Shown one piece after another: positions 25,586 to 33,804 of a stretch of DNA of 64,000 nucleotides. Numbering within the stretch: the first letter of the stretch is position 1; every line of letters begins with the position of its first letter. Source of the stretch: an uncultured Microscilla sp. GTDB lineage: Bacteria; Bacteroidota; Bacteroidia; Cytophagales; Microscillaceae. The stretch spans positions 62,001 through 126,000 of the forward strand of contig NZ_CANLRP010000004.1 of the NCBI RefSeq assembly GCF_947493425.1, in the 5' to 3' direction. The position numbers and the translations under genes were made by a program. The notes under the pieces are model-generated. The model searched no databases, was not told the DNA's origin, and worked only from the letters and a program-made list of their open reading frames with translations.

Positions 25586-26208
25586 GTGAATGTAGCTTAG
25601 TAACGTGCTCAAAATAAGTTTTCGGTTTTTAGGGCAAATACGCACAACTGACTGAGGCATTTTTTGCGCTCAAGGCAACATCCGGGGGATGTTGAGCCAG
25701 ACCGTGGGACGGTACTACGGGCAATAAAAACTTACAGTCCCGGCGGAACTGCCGGGGTAACGAAAGGCAGTAAAGCGGATTTATTCTAAATCGGACAGCT
25801 TCAAAGTCCCGATTTCTTATCGCATGCGTCAAAGCTTAATTTTACGAACACTTAAAATACCGTCAAAATCATCAAAAACGACTCTTTTAGGCGCAACTCC
25901 TACGGAGCCGTGTCCCGTTTCGTTTATTTTTTCTACCAAGGTTTCTCCCCACTGGGGCTAATATTCGTAATAAGTGGCATAAAAACGAGCAAAGAGTTTT
26001 GAACGATTCCATAAAAATTGTGATTCAACACAACTTGAAGCTGGTTTTTACAGGCGGAATTTTAAGCCCTGACCAATGCGATTTCTTATCGGGGTTATTG
26101 TTGAGGGCTACGCCCGAAATCCCGTTTACGGGGCGAACACGTTACTTAATGGCAAAGCGCCTGCCTGAAAACCAGGAGATACGTTTGGTTCAACTCCCGT
26201 CGTTCACA
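25586..26208 (+). pseudogene. Phe-like tRNA gene split by a 546-bp insertion
   Basis: 5' part GTGAATGTAGCTTA (25586-25599) and 3' part from 26149 to 26208 are the duplicate of the tRNA at 25064. The element 25600-26145 sits in the D-loop with TTA on both sides. Besides the insertion there are several substitutions (CGTTCAC at the 3' end, CCTGC in the anticodon stem). Confidence 0.85.
25600..26145. mobile_element. 546-bp non-autonomous element with 8-bp terminal inverted repeats
   Basis: Begins GTAACGTG and ends CACGTTAC, flanked by TTA duplications (25597-25599, 26146-26148). No long ORF. It contains GC-rich hairpins (CCCGGC-GGAACT-GCCGGG near 25738) and, near its right end, the about 40-bp palindromic motif shared with the miniature repeat at 7211. 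Without a transposase it would have to be mobilised in trans, perhaps by an IS5-type enzyme, since 3-bp TNA targets are typical of one IS5 subgroup. Confidence 0.8.
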
Positions 26209-26217
26209 CAATCTCTA

Positions 26218-26290
26218 CGACCTGTCGTCCAATGGGTTAGGATACCTGACTTTGACTCAGGTGATAAAGGTTCAAGTCCTTTCAGGTCGT
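26218..26290 (+). tRNA. tRNA-Gln (TTG), copy 2
   Basis: Identical to the gene at 25147 as far as I can see. It survives between two disrupted tRNA genes. Confidence 0.92.
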
Positions 26291-26295
26291 TTTTT

Positions 26296-26529
26296 GCGGA
26301 TGTGACTCGAGAGCTTGTTTAAAATTCATTGATTAGGTCTTTTACGCGACTTTTATGATTATATTTTGTCAAATTTATTAGCAATAGCGCTGCTATTACT
26401 TCAAAATTTGACGCATCTAATCCAAAAATTCATCATAAAATCTCCTATAAACAAAAGTTTAAACAAGCTCTAAAGGTAAAGTGTCAGGTTGAAGCCCTGA
26501 AGATGGAGGTTCGATTCCTTCTATTCGCA
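26296..26529 (+). pseudogene. tRNA-Phe copy 2 interrupted by a 160-bp miniature element
   Basis: 5' part 26296-26310 (GCGGATG...) and 3' part 26471-26529 (anticodon arm with GAA, T-arm, TATTCGC, then CCA) flank the family A element. The right-hand TAA of the target is intact; the left-hand one reads CGA. The element lies in the D-arm. Confidence 0.88.
26311..26470. repeat. 160-bp miniature inverted-repeat element, family A, copy 2
   Basis: Ends GAGCTTGTTTAAA and TTTAAACAAGCTC. Length equals copy 1 (10655-10814), and the centre AATAGC-GCT-GCTATT shows the opposite orientation. It is inserted in the duplicated tRNA-Phe gene. Confidence 0.92.
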
Positions 26530-26538
26530 CCAATATTC

Positions 26539-26623
26539 AGAGAGTTACCCAAGTGGTGAAGGGGACAGGTTGCTACCTTGTTAGGTCAGGTTTGACGCGG
26601 GGGTTCGAATCCCTCACTCTCTG
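26539..26623 (+). tRNA. tRNA-Ser (GCT), second type, copy 2
   Basis: Duplicate of the gene at 25306, without visible changes; same acceptor AGAGAGT/ACTCTCT and loop TTGCTAC. Confidence 0.92.
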
Positions 26624-26631
26624 CTTTTTTT

Positions 26632-26715
26632 GACACAGTTGAGCAATTGGTTGGCTCGCCTGACTGTAAATCAGGTCTTATTGCAAGCTTGCAGGTTCGA
26701 GTCCTGCCTGTGTCA
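26632..26715 (+). tRNA. tRNA-Tyr (GTA), copy 2
   Basis: Duplicate of the gene at 25399; acceptor GACACAG/CTGTGTC, loop CTGTAAA. Confidence 0.93.
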
Positions 26716-26725
26716 CTTTTGCTAC

Positions 26726-26812
26726 GGAGATAACCCGGTTGGATCAGGAGCTTGTCTTGAAAACAAGTAATACCATCACAAGGTATTGGGGGTTCGAATC
26801 CCTCTGTCTCCG
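26726..26812 (+). tRNA. tRNA-Ser (TGA), copy 2
   Basis: Duplicate of the gene at 25493; last tRNA of the array. No clear terminator hairpin follows before the next gene at 27000. Confidence 0.93.
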
Positions 26813-26999
26813 CTTTTTGTAAACTTGCTTATGATTGAGATAGCGACCTATGCTTCACTATTAAAAAATCACCCTCAACAATCAGAAAATATTTATAATT
26901 TACATTCTTTCAGGTAATTATTGCGTAACTTACTATTAACAACATATCTTTCTTTAACTTTTAATGAAACTGCATTATTTTTAAAATAAGGGAAAGTAA

Positions 27000-29216
27000 A
27001 TGCAAAAAATCTGGCAATATCTTGTAGTAATCATCATAAACACCCACACCCTTTGGGCACAAACTCCTCCACAGATTACACTCCAACGAATAGACAGTTT
27101 AACGAAGCAACTTAACAAGCCTAAAAACCACCATTACCAATTTATAAGAATTATAGAAAAAGCCATTAAAGGTTTAGACTCTACCAGCATATTAAAAACA
27201 GGTACTAAAATAGCTTCGCTTCTACAACAACACCCTCGCCCCATATTTCACGTCATGTCTCCGGCATTGATGGCTTATTTGTATGATGCTACTCAAAATC
27301 GTACACTGGCTATAGAAAAGATGCGAGAAGCAATAGCATTGGCTCAAACAAAATCTACAAAAACGGTATTAGCAGAGCTCTATCGCGATTTTGGGCATTT
27401 GCAAAATGCCGCCAATGACGGAAACTCGATTAACAGTTTTTTTGCCTCTTACGAACTTTTTCTTGCACTTGGGCAAAAGGCAAAGGCAGTAAAATCGCTT
27501 TACAATGTAGCAACTACTCAGTATGGTGCTAATGTACCCATAAACAAAAAAATAGAAAGTTTTCGGGAGGTAATCAAACAAGAGAAATACTGCCAGGATA
27601 GTTTACCTCACCGTATGCTCATCAACTCATACAATGCCATTGGCATGTTGTATTTTAGGCAACAAAAGTATAAAAAGGCTGAAAAGGAACTTCAGATTGC
27701 ACTCAAAATATCTGAAGCCAAAAAAGATTCGGCTTGGATTGGCATTCTAAGCGGGAATTTTTCCCAGCTTTATCGGACAAACAAAGAATATGATAAAGCC
27801 CTAAAATACCTTAAGAAAGACCTAAATCTCAGCAAAAAAAACAAAGAACGTCTGAGCTTGGCCTATGTATACATTAGTTTTGGCGATATTTATCGGATAT
27901 TACAAAAGTACACCCAAGCAAAAGCTTACTACGACAGTGCCAGAGTGGAGAGCATTCACAACCGATTTACCCACAACAAATCTGGTGTGCTACGAGCGCC
28001 TTTACAAATGAGCTACTATGGATTAGCGCGCTTATTTGCTGCTCAACATAGCTATAAACAAGCCTACCGATACCGAGACCTTGCAGCCAAGCTCAGCGAT
28101 ACCATTACTCAAAGAAAACTACAAAATAAAGTAAATCAAGTGCAAGCCGCCTATAATATAGAGAAAAAACAAAAGGAGGTATTACTGCTTACTAAGAAAA
28201 ATGACCTAAAAGAGGCCACTATCCAGCGGCAAAACCTAATTAACCTGGCAATAGGTATAGTCTTGTTTTTTACCTTAGTGCTTGCTATAGTGTTGTACAT
28301 CAGCAACAAGGAAAGAACAAAGAATAATAAGATACTTAGACAGCAGCAAGATGAAATTGTCACTCAAAACAAAGAACTGGTACAACAAAGAGAAGAGATA
28401 CTTGCTCAACAAAGCTTTGTTACCAGCCAAAACCAAGAGCTTTCCTTCAAAAATCAACAAATCAAAAGTAGTATTAACTCAGCGTTACATATTCAAAAAG
28501 CAATTTTGCCTTACCAACAAAAACTGCATAATTTATTGTCTGACTACTTTGTGATATACCGCCCAAAAGATGTAGTATCAGGCGATTTTTATTGGATCAA
28601 CAAAGTAAAAGGCAAGACTATTTTAATAGCCGCTGATTGTACCGGACATGGAATACCAGGAGCCTTTATGTCGTTGATTTGCCACACCTTATTTGACAAA
28701 ATTATTCGCACCTGCCATATTACCGACTCGGCAGAAATACTAGAAAAAGCTCAAAACGAAATACGAGAGTTACTCAGGCAACAAGAGTTGGGTTATGCCA
28801 ATGGAATGGATGTTTGCCTGGTTGTATTAGAAAGCCTCAAAGATAGTGTTAAAATACAGTTTACGGGTGCCAGACGTCCTTTGTATGTAATAAAACACGG
28901 GTGCCAAACAATAGAAGAGTTACGTGGTGACCGCCTGTCTATTGGGGGTAGGGAACGACGTAACCAAGTAAAGTTTAGTAGTCAACAACTCATACTTAAA
29001 ACGGGTAGTTTGCTGTATCTTAGCTCTGATGGCTACGCCGACCAAAACAATCTAAACAGGAGACCCTATACAACCAATCAACTGAAAACAACCCTGGAAA
29101 AACTCAAAGACTATTCTATGGAAAAGCAAAAGGAAATACTTGAAACAAAACTGCAAACCCACATGCAAGGCACAGAACAACGTGACGACATTATGCTGAT
29201 AGGGGTAAAACTGTAA
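27000..29216 (+). CDS. TPR-repeat membrane protein with SpoIIE/PP2C phosphatase output
   Basis: 738 residues. Signal peptide about 1-20 (QYLVVIIINTHTLWAQ), periplasmic tetratricopeptide repeats about 90-370, one transmembrane helix about 413-433, cytoplasmic coiled coil about 435-495 rich in Gln and Glu, and SpoIIE domain about 515-738. Motifs: PKDVVSGDFYWINK, AADCTGHGIPGAFMS (Asp near 544), LSSDGYADQNN and the terminal QRDDIMLIGVKL. It is a close paralogue of the next gene, with near-identical stretches around the membrane helix and phosphatase, so the pair arose by tandem duplication. It likely dephosphorylates the SiaC-like proteins encoded downstream (inference from family pairing). Confidence 0.92.
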   Translation: MQKIWQYLVVIIINTHTLWAQTPPQITLQRIDSLTKQLNKPKNHHYQFIRIIEKAIKGLDSTSILKTGTKIASLLQQHPRPIFHVMSPALMAYLYDATQNRTLAIEKMREAIALAQTKSTKTVLAELYRDFGHLQNAANDGNSINSFFASYELFLALGQKAKAVKSLYNVATTQYGANVPINKKIESFREVIKQEKYCQDSLPHRMLINSYNAIGMLYFRQQKYKKAEKELQIALKISEAKKDSAWIGILSGNFSQLYRTNKEYDKALKYLKKDLNLSKKNKERLSLAYVYISFGDIYRILQKYTQAKAYYDSARVESIHNRFTHNKSGVLRAPLQMSYYGLARLFAAQHSYKQAYRYRDLAAKLSDTITQRKLQNKVNQVQAAYNIEKKQKEVLLLTKKNDLKEATIQRQNLINLAIGIVLFFTLVLAIVLYISNKERTKNNKILRQQQDEIVTQNKELVQQREEILAQQSFVTSQNQELSFKNQQIKSSINSALHIQKAILPYQQKLHNLLSDYFVIYRPKDVVSGDFYWINKVKGKTILIAADCTGHGIPGAFMSLICHTLFDKIIRTCHITDSAEILEKAQNEIRELLRQQELGYANGMDVCLVVLESLKDSVKIQFTGARRPLYVIKHGCQTIEELRGDRLSIGGRERRNQVKFSSQQLILKTGSLLYLSSDGYADQNNLNRRPYTTNQLKTTLEKLKDYSMEKQKEILETKLQTHMQGTEQRDDIMLIGVKL

Positions 29217-29377
29217 TAAGGGACTTGTTTATAGCAACATTTTTTATTATTATAGCGTATGCATTTTAACTCAAGCTTTGTGTAAATGGTCTGATTTATG
29301 CCTCTAGCTATATAAACTTAAAATATTGATATACAGCAGTTTGTTAAGTTAACTATTTACTAAATCATTCCCTGTAA

Positions 29378-31615
29378 ATGTCTATGAAAAAAGTAACAAC
29401 GTGTGTCTTTTTTTTATTCACAATCTCCCTTGCTGTTTTTGCTCAAAAATCACCTCCTGACAACATTATACAACGCATAGAAGAGTTTGCAAAAAAGCCA
29501 ACCTCTACAAAAGCACCTAAAACATCACTTGGCGACCTATTGGCAAAATTGAAAGATGCTCAAAAAAAAGGAGACTCTGCTGTAGCCTTTTCTAATGCAA
29601 AAGCCATTGTTCAGCTTGCAAATAAACATAAATCGTTTGAATTAGACGCAGTGAGTAATGCATCACTCGCTTATGCTTATGCTTTTGGAGGCAAAAATTC
29701 TATAAAAGCCTTTGAGTTAATGAATCAGGCAATTGCCAAGGCAGGTAAACGCCAAAGAAAAGATATACAAGGCTATTTATACCATGAATTGGCACACTTA
29801 CAAAATGATTTTAAAAACGATGACGCTATCAAAAGTTTTCTCAAGGCGCACGAGCTATTTCTGGAGATAAACAAAAATACAGCAGCAGCTCGATCATTAT
29901 ACCAGGCAGGAATCCTGCAATACGGCAGCGACCTAGGGCTGGACATTAAAATAAAAACTTTCCGTGAGGTAATTAAACTGGGGGGTGACTCTCTACACCA
30001 CCGTAATATTATCAACTCACACACGGCTATAGCCATGATGCGCATTGGAGAAAAAAAATATAACGAAGCCGAAAAAGAGCTCAGCAAGGCAATGGAAATA
30101 TCTGTGGAGAAAAAAGACTCTGCCTGGATCGGGATTTTAAGTGGTAACTTTGCCCAAATATACGAAGTAAAAAAAGAGTATGACAAAGCTTTGAAGTATT
30201 TGAAGGTAGATTTACATTTAAGTAAAAAACACAAGGAACGAGGCAGTGTAATATTGGTATATACTAGTATAGGCGATATATATTTTGCCAAGAAGAAATA
30301 TAAGCTCTCACAGGCTTACTATGATAGCAGTGTGGTACACAGCAAAGTAGATTATTATAGAAATATAGGCAAAAAAGACATTTTTTACCCTGGCTTACTA
30401 AGGGCTTACAGAGGACTGGCAAAATTAAACGCAGCAAAAAAGAAGTTTGAACAGGCCTATGAGTACCGAACCTTGGCTGGTGTTATGCGCGACACCCTCA
30501 ACCGTCGCAGGTTACGCAGTAAAGTTAATCAAATACAATCAGCTTATAATTTAGACAAAAAGCAAAAAGAGGTACTGCTTCTTACCAAAGAAAATGACCT
30601 TAAAGAAGCCACTATCCAACGTCAAAACCTTTTTAACATTGCAGTAGGTATTGGGCTGTTCTTAGTGCTGGCACTTGCCATCGTACTTTATAGAAGTGTT
30701 CAAATACGAAAAAAGAAAAACAGCTTGCTCAAAGAACAGCAAAACGAAATTATGACTCAAAACGAGGAGTTGTTTCAACAGCAAGAAGAGATTTTAGCTC
30801 AGCAGGAGTTTGTTGAAAACCAAAATAAAGAATTGTCGCGTAAAAATCTCATGATTAATCAAAGCATCAATTCTGCCCAACTCATCCAAGAAGCAATTCT
30901 ACCTTATGAATCTAAACTTAATAGCCTCCTTAAAGACTATTTTATTTTTTATCGCCCCAAAGACATTGTATCAGGTGATTTTTACTGGCTTAACAAAATA
31001 GAGCATAAAACTATCTTAATTGCTGCTGATTGTACCGGTCACGGAGTTCCAGGAGCTTTTATGTCGCTTATATCCAACACATTGTTTGATAAAATTGTGC
31101 GCGTATGGGGGATTACAGAAGCCAGTGAGATTTTAAAAAAGGCGCAAAGCGAAATTAGAATATTACTCAGACAACAAGAACTAGGCTATGCCAACGGAAT
31201 GGATGTGTGCCTGGTAGTGATGGAGGATACTCCTCAGGGCCAGGTAAAGGTACAATTTGCAGGAGCAAAACGCCCCTTGTATTATATAAAAAATGGCGAA
31301 AGTACACTGCAGGAAGTAAAAGGCACCCGAATGTCTATAGGGGGGCGTGAGCGCAAAGACAGACCATCGTTTACACAAACAGAACTATTGCTTGACAAAG
31401 GCAGTATTTTATACTTAGGGTCGGACGGCTACGCCGATCAAAACAATCAGAAACGTAAAGCTTTTGCGGTCAAAAATCTAAAGTTATTGCTGGAAAAAAT
31501 ATCAGCCCAACCAATGTCAGAACAAAAACAACTATTGAATGAAACTTTAGATGCCCACATGAAGGGCACAGAACAACGCGATGATATTATGCTGATAGGT
31601 GTAAAGCTGTCATAA
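29378..31615 (+). CDS. TPR-repeat membrane protein with SpoIIE/PP2C phosphatase output (tandem paralogue)
   Basis: 745 residues with the same order as the preceding gene: signal peptide (about 1-22), TPRs, membrane helix about 416-436, coiled coil, SpoIIE domain with DIVSGDFYWLNK, AADCTGHGVPGAFMS, LGSDGYADQNN and QRDDIMLIGVKLS. The second Met (29384) is an alternative start. The TPR region has diverged more than the output half, which suggests different inputs feeding a common target. It converges on the first SiaC-like gene with a 35-bp gap. Confidence 0.92.
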   Translation: MSMKKVTTCVFFLFTISLAVFAQKSPPDNIIQRIEEFAKKPTSTKAPKTSLGDLLAKLKDAQKKGDSAVAFSNAKAIVQLANKHKSFELDAVSNASLAYAYAFGGKNSIKAFELMNQAIAKAGKRQRKDIQGYLYHELAHLQNDFKNDDAIKSFLKAHELFLEINKNTAAARSLYQAGILQYGSDLGLDIKIKTFREVIKLGGDSLHHRNIINSHTAIAMMRIGEKKYNEAEKELSKAMEISVEKKDSAWIGILSGNFAQIYEVKKEYDKALKYLKVDLHLSKKHKERGSVILVYTSIGDIYFAKKKYKLSQAYYDSSVVHSKVDYYRNIGKKDIFYPGLLRAYRGLAKLNAAKKKFEQAYEYRTLAGVMRDTLNRRRLRSKVNQIQSAYNLDKKQKEVLLLTKENDLKEATIQRQNLFNIAVGIGLFLVLALAIVLYRSVQIRKKKNSLLKEQQNEIMTQNEELFQQQEEILAQQEFVENQNKELSRKNLMINQSINSAQLIQEAILPYESKLNSLLKDYFIFYRPKDIVSGDFYWLNKIEHKTILIAADCTGHGVPGAFMSLISNTLFDKIVRVWGITEASEILKKAQSEIRILLRQQELGYANGMDVCLVVMEDTPQGQVKVQFAGAKRPLYYIKNGESTLQEVKGTRMSIGGRERKDRPSFTQTELLLDKGSILYLGSDGYADQNNQKRKAFAVKNLKLLLEKISAQPMSEQKQLLNETLDAHMKGTEQRDDIMLIGVKLS

Positions 31616-31650
31616 TATATATACTTTCTACACTTTCATTCTTTTTTAAA

Positions 31651-32031
31651 CTATAAAGTCTTCATATTGAAGGATAAAGCATCAAAATTATCTTGATAGT
31701 ATAGTCCATCTTCCATCATACTACTATCGTTGGGTTTTGCGTACCAATTTACCTGCACGTCTACATTTCCATCTTCGGCATACTCTTCCAGCATTTCAAG
31801 TATATGAAATATGGCTTGTGATGAACTTGTATTGAAATATAATAAGCGAAAATTTAACGTAATAGGACGCTGGTTAACTTTTAAATAATCGCTGAGCCAC
31901 TTTAGTAAAGCTTGGTAAAACACAAAAGCATCTTCACTGTAGGACTCTCCGGCAATATCAAATATGTTGGTATTTGTATTAAACGAAATATAAGGGGTAT
32001 ATTTTTCTTGCGTGATGATCAAACTTTTCAC
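31651..32031 (-). CDS. SiaC-like regulatory phosphoprotein (DUF1987), paralogue 1
   Basis: 126 residues. Family signatures: YTPYISFNTNTNIFDIAGES near the N-terminus (strand pair and GES), a helix with FYQALLKWLSDYL, and the phospho-acceptor segment LRLLYFNTSSSQAIF-like (read LNFRLLYFNTSSS) with the Thr-Ser-Ser-Ser cluster. SiaC of Pseudomonas is phosphorylated on a Thr in this loop and dephosphorylated by the SpoIIE-type phosphatase SiaA. Two SpoIIE phosphatases lie directly adjacent. The kinase partner SiaB is not in this window. Confidence 0.85.
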   Translation of the reverse strand: MKSLIITQEKYTPYISFNTNTNIFDIAGESYSEDAFVFYQALLKWLSDYLKVNQRPITLNFRLLYFNTSSSQAIFHILEMLEEYAEDGNVDVQVNWYAKPNDSSMMEDGLYYQDNFDALSFNMKTL

Positions 32032-32560
32032 TGTGTGTAAATATATAAATTAGTAGTTTAATAATATATTTTCAGACCTCTATCCCTCTCAAGCCAAAGA
32101 TGATAGTTGCATGGTTTGGATAAAACCCTTTTTCTAACTTAAAAAAAAATGATTAAAAGTATGCTTTAAACTGCTTTTTTTTCTGTTTTTCTTTCCTGCA
32201 AAAACCTGTATGCCCCTTTCCAAATGCCCTCCACTTGCTTCAGTCATCTATTGTCAATAACTTTACTGAAGGGGTACCTCAATATTTTGAATTTTAGAGA
32301 TTCACATAATAAATTAATTGCAATTTCCCCAAAACGAAGAAGGTATTTACAGGTAAGCCACACTTATGTAAGTTAAGTTGGTGTATGTCAAGGAGGCATT
32401 ATACATGAAGGTCTGAACGTAATCAAGTGTTCACAAACGGTACTGCAGGTGTCTAATAAATGAAAAGGAGATTTAAAAAAAGATAAGCACGCACCTGTGA
32501 TGCGTGCTGGTTTGTATAAGAGTGTTGCTGTAAGAATAGAGCATACTTGATGAAACAAGC
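32032..32560. other. Intergenic region between SiaC-like genes
   Basis: 529 bp without a gene; it contains the terminator of the next gene at 32472-32508 and presumably the promoter of the SiaC-like gene 31651-32031. Nothing else is recognised. Confidence 0.5.
32472..32508 (-). terminator. Intrinsic terminator of SiaC-like paralogue 2
   Basis: 8-bp stem AGCACGCA (32486-32493) and TGCGTGCT (32501-32508); read on the minus strand it is followed by a T-rich tract with seven consecutive T. Confidence 0.75.
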
Positions 32561-32950
32561 TTATATAAGTTGTTCTACCAATATATTAAAACTCAAAGCC
32601 CCAAAATCATCCTGAAAATCTTCTCCGTCTTCTACCATGTCCATGTCGTGGGCACTGGCATGCCAGTTTATCACAATAGGTATATTGTAATTACTGGCAT
32701 GGTTATTTAACATTTCCAGCATTTCAAAAATTAGTTGAGAAGAGCTGGTGTTAAAATAACTTAGGCGGAAGTCAAGACTTAGGGGTGTTGGGTTGGCCTT
32801 CACATATTTATCGAGCCATTCTATAATTGGCTGATAAAAATGAGCGGTTTCTTCACTGAATGATTCTCCAACAATTTCCAGATTATTGGTTGCTTTGTCA
32901 AAGAATACTCTGGGAGTGGAATCTCCCTTTTCAATCAATAAATCATTCAT
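32561..32950 (-). CDS. SiaC-like regulatory phosphoprotein (DUF1987), paralogue 2
   Basis: 129 residues. Same pattern as its neighbours: STPRVFFDKATNNLEIVGES, then FYQPIIEWLDKYV, LRLSYFNTSSSQLIFEML-type segment (here LDFRLSYFNTSSS) and a C-terminal DDFGALSFNILV. The conserved phospho-loop Thr is present. It has its own terminator, so the three paralogues are probably separate transcription units. Confidence 0.85.
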   Translation of the reverse strand: MNDLLIEKGDSTPRVFFDKATNNLEIVGESFSEETAHFYQPIIEWLDKYVKANPTPLSLDFRLSYFNTSSSQLIFEMLEMLNNHASNYNIPIVINWHASAHDMDMVEDGEDFQDDFGALSFNILVEQLI

Positions 32951-33103
32951 GATGTCACTTTGCTATTCTGGTTATGTAATATCATAAAGATACATGCAAA
33001 AGTTCAATTCATCAACTTTGATTTAAACAAAACAAGTAAAATCCTCGATAAAAAGTGATTATTTTAAGTTAGATATAGTGATAGAAAAGGGTGATGTCCT
33101 TTT

Positions 33104-33493
33104 TTAGACCAAATGCTGTGATAGAATATTGAACGATAAATGATCAAAACTATCTTTATAATTCTCTCCATCCTCTATGATGTCTACATCCTTGGCGTTG
33201 GTGTACCAATTGACTATCACTTTGGTGTTTTTATGAATCACGTGCTCTTCTAATAACTCCAAAATTTCAAAAAATGCCCGTGATGACCTTGTATTAAAGT
33301 ATTTTAGTTTAAAATTGAGTGTAACGCTTTTTTTGTTAGTAGCAAGATAGCTTTTGAGCCATTTAATAATAGGTTGGTAAAACGTGTCAGAGTCATCGCT
33401 GTAAGATTCTCCTTCAATGTTAAAAACTCTGGTGTTTACATCAAATGATACGTAAGGTGTGTATTTTTCCCTCTTTATTAATAAACTTTCCAT
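33104..33493 (-). CDS. SiaC-like regulatory phosphoprotein (DUF1987), paralogue 3
   Basis: 129 residues. N-terminal YTPYVSFDVNTRVFNIEGES, FYQPIIKWLKSYL, then LKYFNTRSSRAFFEILELLE. The loop is NTRSS instead of NTSSS: the probable phospho-Thr is kept, but the next Ser is Arg, which may alter recognition. It ends FDHLSFNILSQHLV. 153 bp separate it from paralogue 2. Confidence 0.85.
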   Translation of the reverse strand: MESLLIKREKYTPYVSFDVNTRVFNIEGESYSDDSDTFYQPIIKWLKSYLATNKKSVTLNFKLKYFNTRSSRAFFEILELLEEHVIHKNTKVIVNWYTNAKDVDIIEDGENYKDSFDHLSFNILSQHLV

Positions 33494-33804
33494 TTTAATA
33501 TAGTGAAGTTAGTTAAGCATAAATACATCTAAATTGGAATGTTCTGAATTTTGTATTCAAGCCAATAATCTTGAGCTGCTTCACAGTCTGCATTTCTGGT
33601 ATAGTATGTTGTGTATCCCTCAATACCTTAGAGTAATGAAGCTTAAATTAATATTGTTAATTATTGATTGATCATTCCAGCATCAAATTTAGCATATATA
33701 ATGCTACATTTGAATTTAACTAGTATAAATAGCGAGGAAAGTTGATATAAAATTGATATTAAAAGTTTTTATTGCATTATCCAAATAATATTTTGAATAC
33801 TATC
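33494..33804. other. Intergenic region upstream of SiaC paralogue 3
   Basis: 311 bp, AT-rich, no gene or clear hairpin seen. It should hold the promoter of paralogue 3 and the 3' end signal of the hydrolase gene. Confidence 0.4.

Larger units (their letters stand above)
25064..26818 (+). repeat. 522-bp tandem duplication of six tRNA genes
   Basis: Unit 1 (25064-25585) and unit 2 (25586-26818) carry the same order: Phe-like, Gln, Phe, Ser(GCT), Tyr, Ser(TGA). Unit 2 is 1233 bp, but removing the 546-bp and 160-bp insertions and one copy of each 3-bp target repeat leaves 521 bp. Coding parts of intact genes are identical or nearly so, so the duplication is recent; the first tRNA of unit 2 has a few substitutions. 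Confidence 0.93.

Noticed and set aside
25999-26322. 107-codon frame across the 546-bp element and duplicated tRNAs
   Set aside because: Its C-terminal half copies the translated tRNA-Gln frame of 25140-25230, so it is an artefact of the duplication.
25064-26818. Direct repeats resembling a CRISPR-like array
   Set aside because: The repeated units are tRNA genes in a 522-bp tandem duplication with no regular spacers and no cas genes.
23470-26820. tRNA array as evidence of a prophage
   Set aside because: Large tRNA arrays occur in phages, but no phage structural, lysis or integrase gene is in the window and the neighbours are ordinary chromosomal genes.
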